Part shown: in pieces, positions 62,732-64,000 of the stretch
How the letters are laid out: each line of letters begins with the position of its first letter
How positions within the stretch are numbered: the first letter of the stretch is position 1
NCBI RefSeq assembly: GCF_014200455.1
Contig: NZ_JACHBW010000004.1
Location: 1 to 64,000 of the forward strand
Reading direction: 5' to 3'
Length of the DNA: 64,000 nt
DNA from: Paraburkholderia bannensis
GTDB lineage: Bacteria > Pseudomonadota > Gammaproteobacteria > Burkholderiales > Burkholderiaceae
Position numbers and translations under genes: made by a program
The notes under the pieces: generated by a model
What the model was told of the DNA's origin: nothing
Databases searched by the model: none
Seen by the model: only the letters and a program-made list of their open reading frames with translations

Positions 62732-63214
62732 CTACTTTTCGTGGTGGATAACTTCGACGGGCGAAAACTGATACCCGTCGCGCCCATATTTCTGGGCGAT
62801 ATAGATCGGGAACGGCAGCGCGTGAATGCCCTCGTCTTTCCCGGTGTGATGCGCTTTGCAGAGCAGCAGGCCGTTGACAGTCATGTCGTCGACGAACTGC
62901 TCCCAGTGCGTGAATGACGCCCAATCAAACGAGCGGATCGACTCGCCCCAGAAGCCCGCGAGAGCGTCGCGCTTGAAGTGCTCCCAGTCGATCATCTCGG
63001 CGAAGCAGCGCTCGATCGGGTGGTGGTGCGCCTCGAGCGGATGGCCCGATTCTTCAGCCGTTGCGTTGCAGACGAAGCAACGCGCGCCGTCGCGCGCGAG
63101 CAGTTGCTTGCGCGAGCGCTCGAACAGCGCGGTCGTCTTGCGCGGCTCGTGGCCGGGGATGTTCACTTCGACGGAAAGGGTTTCTTTCTCTTCGTGGATC
63201 TGCTCGACAGTCAT
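62732..63214 (-). CDS. HNH-like zinc-binding prophage protein
   Basis: A 160-residue protein. CFVCNATAEESGHPLEAHHHPIERC and later GLLLCKAHH give a CxxC...H...CxxHH arrangement like the zinc-bound core of HNH endonucleases, with EAHHHPIE as the histidine motif. The start at 63214 gives a plausible length; a GTG at 63259 is also possible. It lies between endolysin and holin-like genes, an unusual place for a packaging HNH nuclease. Nuclease activity is inferred only from this motif. Confidence 0.6.
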   Translation of the reverse strand: MTVEQIHEEKETLSVEVNIPGHEPRKTTALFERSRKQLLARDGARCFVCNATAEESGHPLEAHHHPIERCFAEMIDWEHFKRDALAGFWGESIRSFDWASFTHWEQFVDDMTVNGLLLCKAHHTGKDEGIHALPFPIYIAQKYGRDGYQFSPVEVIHHEK

Positions 63215-63292
63215 GGCCGTAAACGAAAAAAGCCGCTCAATGCGGCGTATGTTTGTCACGCATAAAGTGGAAATATGCGTGTGAGGAATTTC

Positions 63293-63754
63293 TTACGCTA
63301 CACCTGATGCAACCGGCATAACGCCGGTGCGCATTGCCTGGCACAACCGCACAGCGCGATCACCTACCTGCTTGAACCACAGCGAGTTCTGCATCTCGTC
63401 AGCGGCCACGTCCCATGCGCCTTCTTTCATCGCGGAAATCGCCTTCTCGAAGCCCAGAAACTTGGTGATGCCCAGATTGAAGGCCATGTTTGCGACAACA
63501 CGCTGGCGCACCTCGCAGAGCGTTCCCCACCACTTCGCGCTCGCGTTCAACTGCGCGATCGTATTGGCCACGTCCGTGATCAGGAGCTGCGTGATCTGCG
63601 CCTGCGACAACGGGTAGGTCCAACCCGCTGGCAGCGGTGACGCGGTGAGGTTGTGGCCCACGCCGACTGTCAGATTCCCTGTGGTGTCTTTGTAGGGCAC
63701 GGTGCGCACGCCCTCATCTCGGCGCAACTCCGTATAGAGAAGCGTCAGAATCAT
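63293..63754 (-). CDS. Phage endolysin (GH24 lysozyme)
   Basis: A 153-residue muramidase of the T4-lysozyme/GH24 family that cuts peptidoglycan. RRDEGVRTVPYKDTTGNLTVGVGHNL holds the catalytic Glu and the DxTxG(N)xTxGxGH motif (core YKDTTGNLTVGVGHNL), and VVANMAFNLGITKFLGFEKA is the second family signature. No signal peptide or SAR helix is visible, so a holin is needed. The start overlaps the stop of the preceding gene by 4 bp. Confidence 0.92.
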   Translation of the reverse strand: MILTLLYTELRRDEGVRTVPYKDTTGNLTVGVGHNLTASPLPAGWTYPLSQAQITQLLITDVANTIAQLNASAKWWGTLCEVRQRVVANMAFNLGITKFLGFEKAISAMKEGAWDVAADEMQNSLWFKQVGDRAVRLCQAMRTGVMPVASGVA

Positions 63755-63999
63755 GATTCCCCCGGCCAGCGGCCATGCAAGAGCGCCCAGATCGCAGCGG
63801 CGATAGTGATGAACGGGCCGAACCAGATGACGGCCTTGCGCACCACACGCCCCGTCGCCGTGAAGAAGCTGATGCCGCTCTTCGCCATCTTCAGAAGCTC
63901 GACGAGCTCTTTCGTGTTTGATTCGACGCGCAGCGTGACCGCTGTGTTGTTCGCCATCTCAAGCTTGTTTTCCGCCATGTACTGCTCGAAGTTCGTCAT
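63751..63999 (-). CDS. Prophage small membrane protein, possible holin
   Basis: An 82-residue protein with a coiled N-terminus (MTNFEQYMAENKLEMANNTAV) and one membrane helix (AVIWFGPFITIAAAIWALL, residues 56-74). Proteins like this with a short helix-tail layout often precede the endolysin and serve as holin or pinholin-type partners. The start ATG is one base from the window's end, so a longer form cannot be excluded. Confidence 0.6.
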   Translation of the reverse strand: MTNFEQYMAENKLEMANNTAVTLRVESNTKELVELLKMAKSGISFFTATGRVVRKAVIWFGPFITIAAAIWALLHGRWPGES

Positions 64000-64000
64000 G

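Larger units (their letters stand above)
61014..64000. mobile_element. Prophage, one end; lysis region on the minus strand
   Basis: From about 61014 the sigma factor homology stops abruptly, base composition becomes AT-richer for 180 bp and then phage-type genes follow, all on the minus strand with overlapping starts and stops: a small membrane protein, endolysin, HNH-like protein, holin-like protein, lipoprotein and lipase. No integrase or transposase lies in the window, so the other end is beyond 64 kb and the type (site-specific or Mu-like) is open. Confidence 0.8.

Overview
The window reads as G+C-rich chromosomal DNA of a Burkholderiaceae member, most like Paraburkholderia or a close relative. 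The reasons are two Burkholderia-type general porins, DUF1328 and glycine-zipper membrane proteins, a BoxR-type regulator, a MaeB malic enzyme, a non-phosphorylating L-rhamnose pathway and a dense set of LysR regulators. Genus assignment is inference from protein resemblance; no rRNA or tRNA gene was seen. The content is mostly accessory: catabolism, regulation and envelope.

Layout. 1-5.1 kb: a small membrane protein, a decayed SDR, an NfsA-like nitroreductase, a ketopantoate-reductase-family protein, a PaaI thioesterase and an orphan BoxR-type regulator beside a decayed alpha/beta hydrolase. 5.9-9.7 kb: a complete alpha-hydroxyketone quorum-sensing module, with a CqsS-type membrane sensor kinase, an LqsR/JqsR-type response regulator and, convergent to them, a CqsA-type autoinducer synthase. 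A 0.9-kb gene-poor stretch with repeats lies upstream of the synthase. 10.6-18 kb: a diguanylate cyclase, small proteins, a receiver protein, LysR, a phosphocholine-specific phospholipase C, TetR and Rrf2 regulators. 18-26 kb: an NDH-2-like flavoprotein, an MFS/SDR divergent pair, a cluster of small envelope or stress proteins, a secreted esterase, and a hypothetical gene under a near-perfect LexA box.

26-39 kb: a chemoreceptor, then a full L-rhamnose regulon. It has two minus-strand operons: rhaM-lactonase-rhaT-rhaP-rhaQ-rhaS, and diketo-acid hydrolase, SDR, rhmD, SDR. A LysR gene sits between them. Both operons and the LysR gene carry the same 53-bp element in their upstream DNA, a likely LysR operator. 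Together they would import L-rhamnose and oxidise it through lactone, acid, keto-deoxy and diketo intermediates to pyruvate and lactate. 39-44 kb: maeB, a LysR gene, an unpaired antitoxin-like gene and an MHS-type transporter.

44.7-50.4 kb: an IclR-headed, same-strand run of cyclase-family hydrolase, SDR, 3-hydroxyacyl-CoA dehydrogenase, AtoE-type transporter, CatC-like muconolactone isomerase and YciI protein. It looks like a catabolic operon for an unidentified acid or lactone. 50.6-60 kb: a second DUF1328 gene, two porins flanking a PPC-domain protein and a pyruvyl-transferase-family protein, a candidate small RNA, a DHA2 efflux pump behind three 14-bp repeats, and a nitrilase with divergent LysR. 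59.9-64 kb: a small envelope gene pair leads into an ECF sigma factor gene cut at its region-4 helix by a prophage, whose lysis cassette plus a lipase gene fill the right end on the minus strand.
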